From Microlunatus kandeliicorticis (lineage in GTDB: Bacteria; Actinomycetota; Actinomycetes; Propionibacteriales; Propionibacteriaceae): a DNA stretch of 64,000 bases. Shown piece by piece: positions 44,826 through 53,469 of the stretch (positions are counted from its first letter, which is position 1; each line of letters starts with the position of its first letter). The position numbers and the translations under genes are program-made. The stretch lies in contig NZ_JACGWT010000005.1 in assembly GCF_014137855.1 (NCBI RefSeq), forward strand, positions 310,001 through 374,000, written 5' to 3'. The notes under the pieces are model-generated. The model was not told where the DNA came from. It ran no database searches and saw nothing but the letters and a program-made list of their open reading frames with translations.

Positions 44826-45614
44826 TCAGGCCACCGGGCGTTCGGCCGGGCGTTCGGGGACGGGTCGTTCGGGGACGGGACGCCCGTTCGCGCCGTAACC
44901 GGGGCCGGTCCGCAACCACTGCTCGACGCCGGCGATGTGCACCGCGATCGCCGCGGCGGCGACGTCGGGCTGCCGGCTCCGCAGCGCGCGCACCACGGTG
45001 GCGTGCTCGGAGGCCGTCCGCTGCCGGACGTTGAGCTCGGTCACCCCGCGCCAGAGCCGGGCCCGCTGGATCGGACCGGAGATGCCGTCCAGCAGCGACA
45101 TCAGCACGGTGTTGCCCGAGCCGGCCACCATCAGGCGGTGGAACTCGAGGTCGTGGGCCACCATCGCGTCCACCGAGGTGTCGTCGGACAGCAGGGCCAG
45201 GTGGACGTCGAGCGCGTCGAGGTCCGCCTCGGTCATGGCCTGCGAGGCCAGGGCGGCCGCGGCCGACTCGAGGATCCGCCGGACCTGGAGGAACTGCAGC
45301 ACGGAGTCGTCGGTGTGGAAGTCGACCAGGAACTCCATGGCGCCGAGCAGCATCGAGGGCTCGAGGCTGGTCACGTAGGTGCCGGCGCCCTGCCGGACGT
45401 CGAGCACCCGCATCAGGGAGAGGGCCTTGACCGCCTCGCGCAGCGAGCTCCGCGACAGCCCGAGACGTACCGCGAGGTCGGCCTCACGCGGTAGCTTGTC
45501 GCCGGGTGCCAGCTCACCGCTGGTGATCATCTGCTTGATCTTGCCGATGGCGACGTCGGTGACCGCCGCGCTCTCCAGCACCGGCGTCCGGTTGGCCGCG
45601 GGGATCGTGACCAT
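44826..45614 (-). CDS. FadR-subfamily GntR transcription regulator
   Basis: Regulator of 262 residues. The N-terminal winged helix is clear (IKQMITSGELAPGDKLPREADLAVRLGLSRSSLREAVKAL). It is followed by the all-helical FCD ligand domain with HDLEFHRLMVAGSGN and SEHATVVRAL, which carries the usual metal-binding His residues. The C-terminus has a repeated PVPERP. ATG 45614 has AGGAGGT upstream. It is divergent from the sugar-importer operon and is its likely repressor; a sugar or sugar acid would be the effector. Confidence 0.9.
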   Translation of the reverse strand: MVTIPAANRTPVLESAAVTDVAIGKIKQMITSGELAPGDKLPREADLAVRLGLSRSSLREAVKALSLMRVLDVRQGAGTYVTSLEPSMLLGAMEFLVDFHTDDSVLQFLQVRRILESAAAALASQAMTEADLDALDVHLALLSDDTSVDAMVAHDLEFHRLMVAGSGNTVLMSLLDGISGPIQRARLWRGVTELNVRQRTASEHATVVRALRSRQPDVAAAAIAVHIAGVEQWLRTGPGYGANGRPVPERPVPERPAERPVA

Positions 45615-45913
45615 CGGCACCTCCTGACTGCAACGTCGATCGGTGGGCCGGCGTGGGGCAAACATCGGACCCTTGGTGGCGGACATGGTGACACGACACC
45701 CTCGGACTGTCCATCACCCACTCCGCAGCGATCCGCGCAAACCGTTATCCAACGGAGATACACGCGGGAGATGCGCTCGGATGCCGTCCTGAGGGCCTCG
45801 AAAAGACACCTCAGGAAGCCTTTGCAGAGATCTGGTCATCCGATCTTTCGTGTGCCACACTCCTGCCACACACGCCCGGTGTGAATCCACGGACGCATCA
45901 ACGAGGAGCTCCC
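45615..45913. promoter_or_regulatory. Shared regulatory region between gntR and the ABC importer
   Basis: 299 bases without a gene. CCGTTATCCAACGG at 45742-45755 is an inverted repeat (CCGTT/AACGG). GGTCATCCGATC near 45834 loosely resembles a FadR half-site pattern, and GTGCCACAC/TGCCACACA near 45855-45875 is a direct repeat. I cannot assign promoters with confidence. Confidence 0.35.
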
Positions 45914-47689
45914 ATGTCACAGGCCGACGGCACCACGCCGTTCACCCGCCGGTCACTTCTGAAAGCGTCCGCGGTGGGGACCTCCGCGCTCGCCGTCCCG
46001 TCGCTGCTGGGGGCCTGCAGCTCCAGCGGCAGCGACTCGGGATCCGGAAGCGACAACACCAACGGCAAGGCGCCGCTGGAGCTCCCGGCGGACGCGACCG
46101 ACGGACCCACCTATCCCTCGCCCTACGTCGGACCGCGTGCCCGCGACCTCAAGCCGTTCGGGGATGGCAGCACCACCTTCAAGATCGTCGTCCCGACCGA
46201 CGCCACCGTGGTGGGCAGCTGGGCGAACAACAAGGCGACCGCCTACTTCGAGAAGCTGACCGGGGTCAAGATCCAGTTCCAGGAGGTGCTGACCACCGCC
46301 TCGGACGGCTCGACCGACCTGACCAAGGTCAACGCGATCCTCTCCAGCGGCGACCTGCCCGACGCCTTCATGGGCATCCCGCTGACCCAGGCGCAGGTGT
46401 CGCTCTACGGCCAGCAGGGCGCCTTCACCGCGGTCGACGACCTGATCAAGGTCTACGCCCCCGCGGCGCGCAAGATGTTCGAGGAGGTCCCGGGCCTGCG
46501 GGCGCTCAACGCCAGCAGCGACAACAAGCTCTACCAGATGCCCGGCGTCAACGACTGCTACCACTGCCGCAGCAGCCAGGGCCGCGCCTGGATCAACAAG
46601 GAGTACATGGACAAGGTCGGCGGCCAGATGCCGACCACCACCGAGGAGCTCCGCCAGCTGCTGCTCGAGTTCCAGGGCAAGAACCCCTCGGGCAAGTCGG
46701 GCTTCCTGCCCTTCACCGCCGGCCAGGGCAACCCGCTGGACAACTACTTCATGCAGTCCTTCCTCTACAGCCCGCCCGGGTCGAACACCGGTGGCTGGCT
46801 GCGGCTCAACCAGGGCAAGGTCGAGCTGACCGCGCGGCTCGACGAGTGGCGCGAGGCGCTCAAGTACCTCAACCAGCTCAACAAGGACGGCCTGCTCACC
46901 GCCCAGGCGTTCTCGATGACCGGCGCGGAGCTCCAGCAGGCCGGCAACACCGGCCGGGTCGGATTCTCCCGCTCCTATTGGTGGGGTTCGTTCTTCAACC
47001 CGGTGCCGCTCGACGCCAACGCGCTCTGGCGCGACTACGTCGCGGTCCCGCCGGTCAAGGGCCCGAGCGGCGTCAACTACTCCCAGTGGGACTACTACAG
47101 CTACTCCACCGGCCCCGGCGGCGGTCTGGTCATCACCAGCAAGTGCACCAAGCCCGAGGTGCTGGTGCAGTGGGCCGACTACATGTACGACCTGCGCTCG
47201 ATCATGTGGGCCTACGACGGCATCTACGAGAGCAACTGGTGGTGGGGCGACAAGGACCAGAAGGGCATCAACGGCAAGGGCGCCCTGTTCCGCGACAAGC
47301 AGTGGCCGGCCCCGGCGGGGATGTCCTGGAACCAGTACGCCCCGATGTACCGCTCGATCGACTTCCGCGGCGGCCAGCAGGTCGACCCGAAGGCGCCGAC
47401 CTTCGAGGCCGGGCTCTGGGCGGCCGGCGAGGCCTACAAGCCGTTCGCCGAGCCGCAGGACATGCAGCTCCCGCCGCTGATCATCCCCGACGACTCGGCG
47501 GCCACCCAGGCCGACATCGCCACCTCGGTCTACCAGGCGGTCAGCGTGGGCCTGTCGAACTTCTCGCTCGGCAAGAAGGACCCCAACAACGACGCCGACT
47601 GGCAGGCCTACGTCGCCCAGTTCGACGCGATGAAGGTCCAGGACTACCTCGACATCTACCAGAAGGCCTACGACACCCGGCCCAAGTGA
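45914..47689 (+). CDS. Sugar ABC transporter substrate-binding lipoprotein (LipO/YtcQ type)
   Basis: Extracellular binding protein of 591 residues. The N-terminus has a twin-arginine signal (TRRSLLKASAVGTSALAVPS) ending in the lipobox LLGAC, so it is a Tat-exported lipoprotein. The mature part starts with a Ser/Gly/Asp linker and then IVVPTDATVVGSWANNKATAYFEKLTG, as in the large LplA/LipO/YtcQ family of oligosaccharide-binding proteins. ATG 45914 has GAGGAG five bases upstream. The two permeases follow directly. The substrate is probably an oligosaccharide; which one cannot be inferred. Confidence 0.9.
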   Translation: MSQADGTTPFTRRSLLKASAVGTSALAVPSLLGACSSSGSDSGSGSDNTNGKAPLELPADATDGPTYPSPYVGPRARDLKPFGDGSTTFKIVVPTDATVVGSWANNKATAYFEKLTGVKIQFQEVLTTASDGSTDLTKVNAILSSGDLPDAFMGIPLTQAQVSLYGQQGAFTAVDDLIKVYAPAARKMFEEVPGLRALNASSDNKLYQMPGVNDCYHCRSSQGRAWINKEYMDKVGGQMPTTTEELRQLLLEFQGKNPSGKSGFLPFTAGQGNPLDNYFMQSFLYSPPGSNTGGWLRLNQGKVELTARLDEWREALKYLNQLNKDGLLTAQAFSMTGAELQQAGNTGRVGFSRSYWWGSFFNPVPLDANALWRDYVAVPPVKGPSGVNYSQWDYYSYSTGPGGGLVITSKCTKPEVLVQWADYMYDLRSIMWAYDGIYESNWWWGDKDQKGINGKGALFRDKQWPAPAGMSWNQYAPMYRSIDFRGGQQVDPKAPTFEAGLWAAGEAYKPFAEPQDMQLPPLIIPDDSAATQADIATSVYQAVSVGLSNFSLGKKDPNNDADWQAYVAQFDAMKVQDYLDIYQKAYDTRPK

Positions 47690-47700
47690 TCGGCGCCGTC

Positions 47701-47728
47701 CGGGGTGGCGGGAGCATCCGCCACCCCG
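47701..47728 (+). promoter_or_regulatory. Intercistronic hairpin after the binding-protein gene
   Basis: CGGGGTGGCGG at 47701-47711 pairs with CCGCCACCCCG at 47718-47728 around a six-base loop. It sits between the binding-protein and permease genes, where such hairpins commonly stabilise the upstream mRNA and reduce expression of the permeases. It shares GGGGTGGCGG with the operon's final terminator. Confidence 0.6.
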
Positions 47729-47763
47729 GCACGACGGCCGCCACGGACTGAAAGGGGACGGAC

Positions 47764-48654
47764 GTGGCCATCCACGACTCGAGAAGCGACCGGGCCTACT
47801 ACCTGGTCAACTACCTGGTGCTCGGCATCTTCTGCGCACTGGTGCTCTATCCGCTGATCTACGTGCTGAGCGCCTCGTTCTCCGACGCCACCGCGATCGC
47901 CAACAACGAGGTCTACCTCTGGCCGGTGGGGTTCAGCACCCAGGCCTACCAGGCGATCTGGGCGTCGCCGCGACTGTTGATCGGCTTCGGCAACTCGGTG
48001 CTCTACACCGTGACCGCGGCGCTGATCGGGACCACGCTGACCGTCCTGGCCGGCTACGTGGCCTCGCGGGAGGAGCTGCCGTTCCGGCGGGTGATCGTGG
48101 TGTTCTTCCTGCTCCCCACGCTGATCTCCGCGGGCATCGTCCCGCTCTACATCGTGATCAAGCAGATGGACCTGCTGGACACCCGGTGGGCGATCATCCT
48201 GCCGACCGCGATGAGCATGTTCCAGGTGATCATCACCCGGACCTTCTACCAGATCAACGTGCCCAAGGAGCTGGTCGAGGCGGGTCGGGTCGACGGGGCC
48301 AACGACTTCTCGATGTTCTTCCGGATCGCGCTGCCGCTGAGCAAGCCGATCATCGCGGTCAACCTGCTCTTCTACGGCCTGGCCCAGTGGAACGACTGGT
48401 TCAACGCCTTCCTCTACACGTCCAACCCCGACCTGTCGCCGCTGCAGTTCGTGCTGCAGCAGCTGCTGGCCGAGAGCTCGGTGAGCCCGTCGATGATGGG
48501 CAGCGGTGACGTGGCCGCGATCCTGGCCAAGAAGGAGCTGTTCGACAAGCTCAAGTACGCGATGATCGTGGTGGCGATGGTGCCCCCGCTGATCGCCTAT
48601 CCGTTCGTCCAGAAGCACTTCGTCAAGGGCGCGCTGATCGGAGCCGTCAAGTGA
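47764..48654 (+). CDS. ABC transporter permease, LplC/YtcP type
   Basis: Inner-membrane permease of 296 residues with six predicted transmembrane helices, e.g. YYLVNYLVLGIFCALVLYPL at the N-terminus. The cytoplasmic EAA loop that contacts the ATPase is EAGRVDGANDFSMFFRIALP. The ending ALIGAVK is typical of the LplC/YtcP branch of carbohydrate permeases. GTG 47764 follows AAAGGGGA. In many operons LplB precedes LplC; here the order is reversed. Confidence 0.92.
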   Translation: MAIHDSRSDRAYYLVNYLVLGIFCALVLYPLIYVLSASFSDATAIANNEVYLWPVGFSTQAYQAIWASPRLLIGFGNSVLYTVTAALIGTTLTVLAGYVASREELPFRRVIVVFFLLPTLISAGIVPLYIVIKQMDLLDTRWAIILPTAMSMFQVIITRTFYQINVPKELVEAGRVDGANDFSMFFRIALPLSKPIIAVNLLFYGLAQWNDWFNAFLYTSNPDLSPLQFVLQQLLAESSVSPSMMGSGDVAAILAKKELFDKLKYAMIVVAMVPPLIAYPFVQKHFVKGALIGAVK

Positions 48655-49652
48655 CCGCCACCCAACTGCCCCAGCTGACCCCGGCCGCCGCGGTCGTCAA
48701 CGTCGAAAAGCGTCGCGGCCGCAACAAGGGCCAGTACCGGTCCCAGCTCCCGCTGCGCACCCGGATGGCGCGCTCCTGGCAGCTCTACGTGCTGGTCATC
48801 CCGCCGGTGATCTTCGCGCTGCTCTTCCTGTACTGGCCGATGTACGGGCTGCAGCTCGCGTTCAAGAACTACAACATCACCAAGGGCATCACCGGCAGCC
48901 CGTGGGCGGGCACCCGCTACGTCGAGCAGTTCATCAACAGCTACCTGTTCTGGCCGGTGCTGAAGAACACGCTGATCCTGAGCTTCTACAGCCTGGTGGC
49001 GACCTTCCCGCTGCCGATCATCCTGGCCCTGCTGCTCAACACGGTCCGCCGCTCGAAGTTCAAGAAGGCGGTGCAGATGATCACCTACGCACCGCACTTC
49101 ATCTCCACGGTGATCGTGGTCGGCATCATCTTCATGCTGTTCTCGCCGAGCTCGGGCGTGGTCAACGTGGCCATCCAGGCCCTCTTCGGCCAGACCGTCG
49201 ACTTCGTCAGCGCGGGCTGGTTCCGGCACACCTACGTCTGGTCCGGCGCCTGGCAGCAGATGGGCTTCGCGGCGATCATCTACCTGGCGGCGCTGGCCGG
49301 GATCGATCCCGAGCTGCACGAGGCGGCCCGCGTCGACGGCGCCGGTGTGCTCCGCCGGATCTGGCACATCGACGTCCCCGGCATCCTGCCGGTGATGATC
49401 ACCCTGCTGATCCTAAGCATGGGCAACATCCTCAGCAGTGACTTCACCAAGATCCTGCTGATGCAGAACAACAACAACCTGGGCACCTCGCAGGTGATCG
49501 ACACCTACAGCTACCAGATCGCCTTCCGCTCGGCGATCCCGCAGTACTCCTACGCGACCGCGATCGGCCTGTTCAAGTCGATCATCTCGTTCGTGCTGCT
49601 GATGACGGTGAACTTCCTCAGCAAGAAGATCACCAAGAACAGCCTGTTCTGA
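48651..49652 (+). CDS. ABC transporter permease, LplB type
   Basis: Inner-membrane permease of 333 residues, partner of the preceding one. A charged N-terminus (KRRGRNKGQYRS) leads to six membrane helices (LYVLVIPPVIFALLFLYW first). The EAA loop is EAARVDGAGVLRRIWHIDVP. The C-terminus ends NFLSKKITKNSLF, typical for LplB. GTG 48651 overlaps the previous stop (GTGA). No ATPase gene is present; a shared MsiK-type ATPase elsewhere in the genome would be needed. Confidence 0.92.
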   Translation: MTATQLPQLTPAAAVVNVEKRRGRNKGQYRSQLPLRTRMARSWQLYVLVIPPVIFALLFLYWPMYGLQLAFKNYNITKGITGSPWAGTRYVEQFINSYLFWPVLKNTLILSFYSLVATFPLPIILALLLNTVRRSKFKKAVQMITYAPHFISTVIVVGIIFMLFSPSSGVVNVAIQALFGQTVDFVSAGWFRHTYVWSGAWQQMGFAAIIYLAALAGIDPELHEAARVDGAGVLRRIWHIDVPGILPVMITLLILSMGNILSSDFTKILLMQNNNNLGTSQVIDTYSYQIAFRSAIPQYSYATAIGLFKSIISFVLLMTVNFLSKKITKNSLF

Positions 49653-49674
49653 CCGACTCCGCCCCGGACGCACG

Positions 49675-49708
49675 ACGAGCCGCCACCCCGGTCGGGGTGG
49701 CGGCTCGT
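49675..49708. terminator. 15-bp hairpin terminator after the importer operon
   Basis: ACGAGCCGCCACCCC at 49675-49689 and its exact complement at 49694-49708 are separated by GGTC. It lies between the convergent lplB-type permease and moeZ genes and can act on both strands. Confidence 0.75.
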
Positions 49709-49727
49709 CCGGTGTCGGGCGGTGCGC

Positions 49728-50900
49728 TCAGTAGGCGGGCTGGCTCGGGTCGATCTGGCTGACCCAGGCGCTCACTCCCCCGCCGACGTGCACGGCGTCG
49801 GCCAGGCCCGCGCCGTGCACGGTGGCGAGCGCCTCGGCCGAGCGGGTGCCGGCCTTGCAGTAGAGGACCACCTGCTTGTCCTGCGGCAGCTTACCGAGCG
49901 CCGACCCGTTGAGGAAGTCGCCCTTGGGGATCAGGATCGAGCCGGGGATCTGGTTGATCTCGCGCTCGACCGGCTCGCGCACGTCGATCAGCACGAAGTC
50001 GCGCGCCCCGGTCTCCCGGTCGCTCAGCCAGTGCTCGAGCTGCTGAACGCTGATGGTGTGTCCGGCGACGGCCTCGGCGGCCTCGTCGGTGATCGCGCCG
50101 CAGAAGTCGTCGTAGTCGATCAGACCGGTGATCGGCTCGCTGGCCGGGTCCTTGCGCAGCTTGAGCGTCTTGTAGCTCATCTCGAGCGCGTCGTAGACCA
50201 TCAGCCGGCCGATCAGCGGCTCACCGATGCCGGTGATCAGCTTGATCGCCTCGGTCACCATGATCGAGCCGATCGAGGCGCAGAGCACCCCGAGCACGCC
50301 GCCCTCGGCGCAGCTGGGCACCATCCCGGGCGGCGGCGGGACCGGGTACAGGTCACGGTAGTTCGGGCCGTGGTCGTCCCAGAACACGCTGACCTGGCCC
50401 TCGAACCGGAAGATCGAGCCCCACACGTACGGCTTGTGGCTGAGCACCGCCGCGTCGTTCACCAGATAGCGGGTGGCGAAGTTGTCGGTGCCGTCGACGA
50501 TCAGGTCGTAGCCGGCGAAGATGTCCATCACGTTGTCGTTGTCGAGACGGGTGTCGTGCACGACGACGTTCACCAGCGGGTTGACCTCGGCGATGCTCTC
50601 CTTGGCCGAGAGCGCCTTCGACTTGCCGATGTCGGACTGGCCGTGGATGATCTGGCGCTGCAGGTTCGACTCGTCGACCGTGTCGAACTCGACGATGCCC
50701 AAGGTGCCGACCCCGGCGGCGGCCAGGTAGAGCAGCGCGGGGCTGCCCAGACCGCCGGCACCGATCACCAGCACCTTGGCGTTCTTGAGCCGCTTCTGGC
50801 CGTCCATCCCGACGTCGGGGATGATCAGGTGCCGGCTGTAGCGCCGGACCTCCTCGACGGTCAGCTCGGCGGCGGGTTCCACCAGCGGTGGCAGGGCCAC
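49728..50900 (-). CDS. moeZ: Adenylyltransferase/sulfurtransferase MoeZ
   Basis: E1-like enzyme of 390 residues that adenylates and thiolates ubiquitin-like sulfur carriers such as MoaD, ThiS or CysO. The adenylation domain has VLVIGAGGLGSPALLYLAAAG and IVEFDTVDESNLQRQ, with LIVDGTDNFATRYLVND downstream. A C-terminal rhodanese domain carries the persulfide Cys in VVLYCKAGTRSAEAL. There is no CxxC zinc pair in the usual place, which fits the MoeZ/MoeBR group. GTG 50900 follows GAGGAGTGAC. The mycobacterial counterpart is Rv3206c. Confidence 0.93.
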   Translation of the reverse strand: MALPPLVEPAAELTVEEVRRYSRHLIIPDVGMDGQKRLKNAKVLVIGAGGLGSPALLYLAAAGVGTLGIVEFDTVDESNLQRQIIHGQSDIGKSKALSAKESIAEVNPLVNVVVHDTRLDNDNVMDIFAGYDLIVDGTDNFATRYLVNDAAVLSHKPYVWGSIFRFEGQVSVFWDDHGPNYRDLYPVPPPPGMVPSCAEGGVLGVLCASIGSIMVTEAIKLITGIGEPLIGRLMVYDALEMSYKTLKLRKDPASEPITGLIDYDDFCGAITDEAAEAVAGHTISVQQLEHWLSDRETGARDFVLIDVREPVEREINQIPGSILIPKGDFLNGSALGKLPQDKQVVLYCKAGTRSAEALATVHGAGLADAVHVGGGVSAWVSQIDPSQPAY

Positions 50901-51078
50901 GTCACTCCTCCAATGCGATCGCACTCGTCCGGGACGGCGCGGCTGTCGCCAACTCGCTCCTCGGTCCAACTGTGCGGTCAACGCCCCCGGCCGGGCCGCT
51001 ATTCCGGATGCCGGACCCGGCGCCGCACCGCGGCTCGCCGCGTGCGCCGGCAGACCGGCTCGGTGGACCGGGCCGGAA

Positions 51079-51094
51079 GCTACCGGTCGGTAGC
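51079..51094. promoter_or_regulatory. Palindromic operator overlapping the tetR -10 box
   Basis: GCTACCG at 51079-51085 and CGGTAGC at 51088-51094 form a 7-bp-arm palindrome with a two-base centre. It overlaps TAGCAT (51091-51096), the -10 box whose leaderless start is GTG 51103. A dimeric TetR bound here would block its own promoter. Confidence 0.6.
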
Positions 51095-51102
51095 ATGCCG
51101 AC

Positions 51103-51714
51103 GTGGCCAGCCAGCGCGTCGTCCGGATGCCCCGGGACCAGCGTCGCGCCCAGCTGCTCGAAGTCGCGCGCGAGCTGTTCGCCGAGAAGGGCTACTACGC
51201 CGCCGCGATGGACGACATCGCCGAGGCGGCCGGAGTCTCGAAGCCGGTGCTCTACCAGCACTTCGGCTCCAAGCTCGAGCTCTACCTGGCGCTGCTCGAC
51301 GCCAGCTGCGAACGGCTGACCGCGCTGCTCGCCCGTGCGCTCGCCTCGACCCGGGACAACGCCGAACGGGTGCGCGGCACCACCCGGGCCTTCTACGAGT
51401 TCGTCTCGCACGAGGGCGCCGAGTTCCGCTTCGTCTTCGAGAGCGACCTGACCGCCGAGCCGCTGGTGGCCGAGCGGCTCTGGCGGCTCAACGACGAGAT
51501 CGCCGACTCCGTCGCCCTGGTGATCGCCGAGGACACCGCCCTGCCGCCCGCCAAGGCCAAGCTGCTGGCCATCTCGCTGGTCGGGGCCGCCCAGGTCAGC
51601 GCGCGCTACTGGATGTCCGAGGGCCGCGAGATCGACGCGGCCGAGGCCGAGCAGCTGATCGCCACCCTGCAGTGGCGCGGCATCGGCGGGTTCCCGCGCA
51701 CCGAGCAGCACTGA
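51103..51714 (+). CDS. TetR family transcription regulator (Rv3208-like)
   Basis: Regulator of 203 residues. The N-terminal helix-turn-helix is RRAQLLEVARELFAEKGYYAAAMDDIAEAAGVSKPVLYQHF. The C-terminal ligand domain contains FYEFVSHEGAEFRFVFESDLTAEPLVAERL, a pattern of the actinobacterial Rv3208-type group. TAGCAT six bases before GTG 51103 predicts a leaderless transcript, and the overlapping palindrome suggests autorepression. It is divergent from moeZ. Confidence 0.9.
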   Translation: MASQRVVRMPRDQRRAQLLEVARELFAEKGYYAAAMDDIAEAAGVSKPVLYQHFGSKLELYLALLDASCERLTALLARALASTRDNAERVRGTTRAFYEFVSHEGAEFRFVFESDLTAEPLVAERLWRLNDEIADSVALVIAEDTALPPAKAKLLAISLVGAAQVSARYWMSEGREIDAAEAEQLIATLQWRGIGGFPRTEQH

Positions 51715-51826
51715 CCGCAGGTCGCCCGCGCGTCGGATCCGCGCCCGGGGTCGGGTGTCGGTGCTGCCGACTAGAGTCGAAGCCCTGCCGCCCGTGCACC
51801 CGACCCCGCGACCGAGGAGTGGGCCG

Positions 51827-53125
51827 ATGTCGACCAGCGCGCCCGGCCCGACCGCCGGATCGCCCGACCGCCCGCCGGTCGCGCCCGCCGGGGGTGCCGG
51901 GCCCACCGACCCGTCCGCGTTGGATCCCGCCCGGCTCGATCCCGCTCGGCTGGATCCCGCTCGGCTGGATCCGGCCCAGCTGGACCCGGCCCAGCTGGAG
52001 GTCGGCGTGGCCGACGCCGGCGTCGGGGCCGCGCTGCTCGAGGCGGCGGCCGGCACGACCACGGCCGGAGGTGGTGGCGGTCCGGGCGCGACGGCGGGCG
52101 CAGAGGACGACGAGCCCCCGCAGCTGACCATGGAGCTGGCCCCCGCGGACCGCCCGGTCGGCGGTGCGCTGCGCAGCTGTCCGGTGTGCGGGACGCCGGC
52201 CGCCTTCGAGGACGTCTTCTGCGAGGCCTGCGGGCTGCAGCTGACCAACGACCGCGACCACTACAGCGAGCAGCCGAGCCAGTGGGTGGCGGCGGTCAGC
52301 GACCGCGGGATGCGTCACCCGCACAACCAGGACGCCGCCGCCACGGACGACCTCCACGCCCCTGACGGCACGGATGGCGACCCGTCCGTCCGGCGCGCGG
52401 TCCTGGTGGTCTGCGACGGGGTGACCACGGCGCCGGACTCCGAGCTGGCCAGCCTGGTCGGTGCCCGCGCGGCCCGTGAGGTGCTCCGCGACGGGCCGCT
52501 CGCCGACCGGACCGCCACCGTGGAACGGCTGACCCGGGCCGTCCGCGCCGCGCACGAGGAGGTGCTGGCCCAGACCGGGCCGGACAGCCGCGCCGCCACC
52601 ACGGTCGCCCTCGCCGTGGTCGACCAATCAGTCGACCAACCAGTCGACCAACCGCCCGGCGAGGGTCCGGCGCTGGCCGGCTGGGCCTCGGTCGGGGACT
52701 CCCGGATCTACTGGCTGCCCGACGCCGGCGACCCGCGGCTGCTGTCCACCGACGACTCGATGGCCCAGCTCCGGGTCGAGGCGGGGGTGCCGCGCGCCGA
52801 GGCCGAGACCGGGCCGGGGGCGCACGCGATCACCGGCTGGATCGGCGGGGGCGACGCCCCCGAGCTGCGTCCGCGGGTCGAGCTGCTCGAGCTCGACGGC
52901 CCGGGGTGGCTGCTGGTCTGCAGCGACGGGCTGTGGAACTACGCCTCCGACCCGCGCGCGCTCCAGGCGCTGGTCGACGACCTCGCCGGCCGGGTGCGTC
53001 CCGGCGCGTTGGCGCTGGCCGACGCACTGGTCGGCTGGGCCAACGAGCAGGGCGGGCGCGACAACGTCACCGCCGCGCTGGCCCGGGTCGGGGCGACCAC
53101 CCCGGCGTCCGCTCAACCCGGCTGA
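51827..53125 (+). CDS. Zinc-ribbon PP2C-type protein phosphatase
   Basis: Ser/Thr phosphatase of 432 residues. Residues 1-100 are low complexity, with a tandem five-residue LDPAR/LDPAQ repeat. A zinc ribbon follows (SCPVCGTPAAFEDVFCEACGLQ near residues 120-140). The C-terminal PP2C domain has VSDRGMRHPHNQDA, VLVVCDGVTTAP, GWASVGDSRIYWL, LLVCSDGLWNY and GGRDNVTAALARV, with the metal-binding Asp residues intact. ATG 51827 has GAGGAG seven bases upstream; TAGAGT near 51771 is a candidate -10. In related clusters such phosphatases act with FHA/vWA proteins, but none is here. Confidence 0.9.
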   Translation: MSTSAPGPTAGSPDRPPVAPAGGAGPTDPSALDPARLDPARLDPARLDPAQLDPAQLEVGVADAGVGAALLEAAAGTTTAGGGGGPGATAGAEDDEPPQLTMELAPADRPVGGALRSCPVCGTPAAFEDVFCEACGLQLTNDRDHYSEQPSQWVAAVSDRGMRHPHNQDAAATDDLHAPDGTDGDPSVRRAVLVVCDGVTTAPDSELASLVGARAAREVLRDGPLADRTATVERLTRAVRAAHEEVLAQTGPDSRAATTVALAVVDQSVDQPVDQPPGEGPALAGWASVGDSRIYWLPDAGDPRLLSTDDSMAQLRVEAGVPRAEAETGPGAHAITGWIGGGDAPELRPRVELLELDGPGWLLVCSDGLWNYASDPRALQALVDDLAGRVRPGALALADALVGWANEQGGRDNVTAALARVGATTPASAQPG

Positions 53126-53186
53126 GTCGGGCCGCTGGGAACGGGTGGCTAGGGTTGAGCCCGCTCAGCGCGTCGAGGAGGCACAA

Positions 53187-53411
53187 GTGGAGATCAAGGT
53201 CGGGATCCAGAACGTCAACCGCGAGGTGGTCCTCGAGGTCAAGGAGGCACCCGCCGACATCGAGCAGGCGGTGCTCAGCGCGATCAAGGACGAGACCCTG
53301 CTCAGCCTGACCGACGAGCACGGCCGCCGGGTGCTGATCCCGGCCAAGTCGATCGGCTACGTCGACATCGGCGAGGAGAACGGCCGCCGGGTCGGCTTCG
53401 GCGCCGTCTGA
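53187..53411 (+). CDS. DUF3107 family protein
   Basis: Small protein of 74 residues (VEIKVGIQNVNREVVLEVKE ... KSIGYVDIGEENGRRVGFGAV). It matches DUF3107 (mycobacterial TB9.4/Rv3208A) over its full length. The function is unknown; a beta-rich fold is suggested by the alternating pattern. GTG 53187 has GAGGAG six bases upstream. Confidence 0.92.
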   Translation: MEIKVGIQNVNREVVLEVKEAPADIEQAVLSAIKDETLLSLTDEHGRRVLIPAKSIGYVDIGEENGRRVGFGAV

Positions 53412-53433
53412 CCTCCGGGTCACCTGCTCGCGC

Positions 53434-53460
53434 GACCACCGGACCGGGTGTCCGGTGGTC
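53434..53460. terminator. 11-bp hairpin between convergent genes
   Basis: GACCACCGGAC at 53434-53444 and GTCCGGTGGTC at 53450-53460 flank a five-base loop. It lies between the DUF3107 gene and the convergent aldo/keto reductase gene and may end both transcripts. Confidence 0.65.
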
Positions 53461-53469
53461 CGTCGGCGT

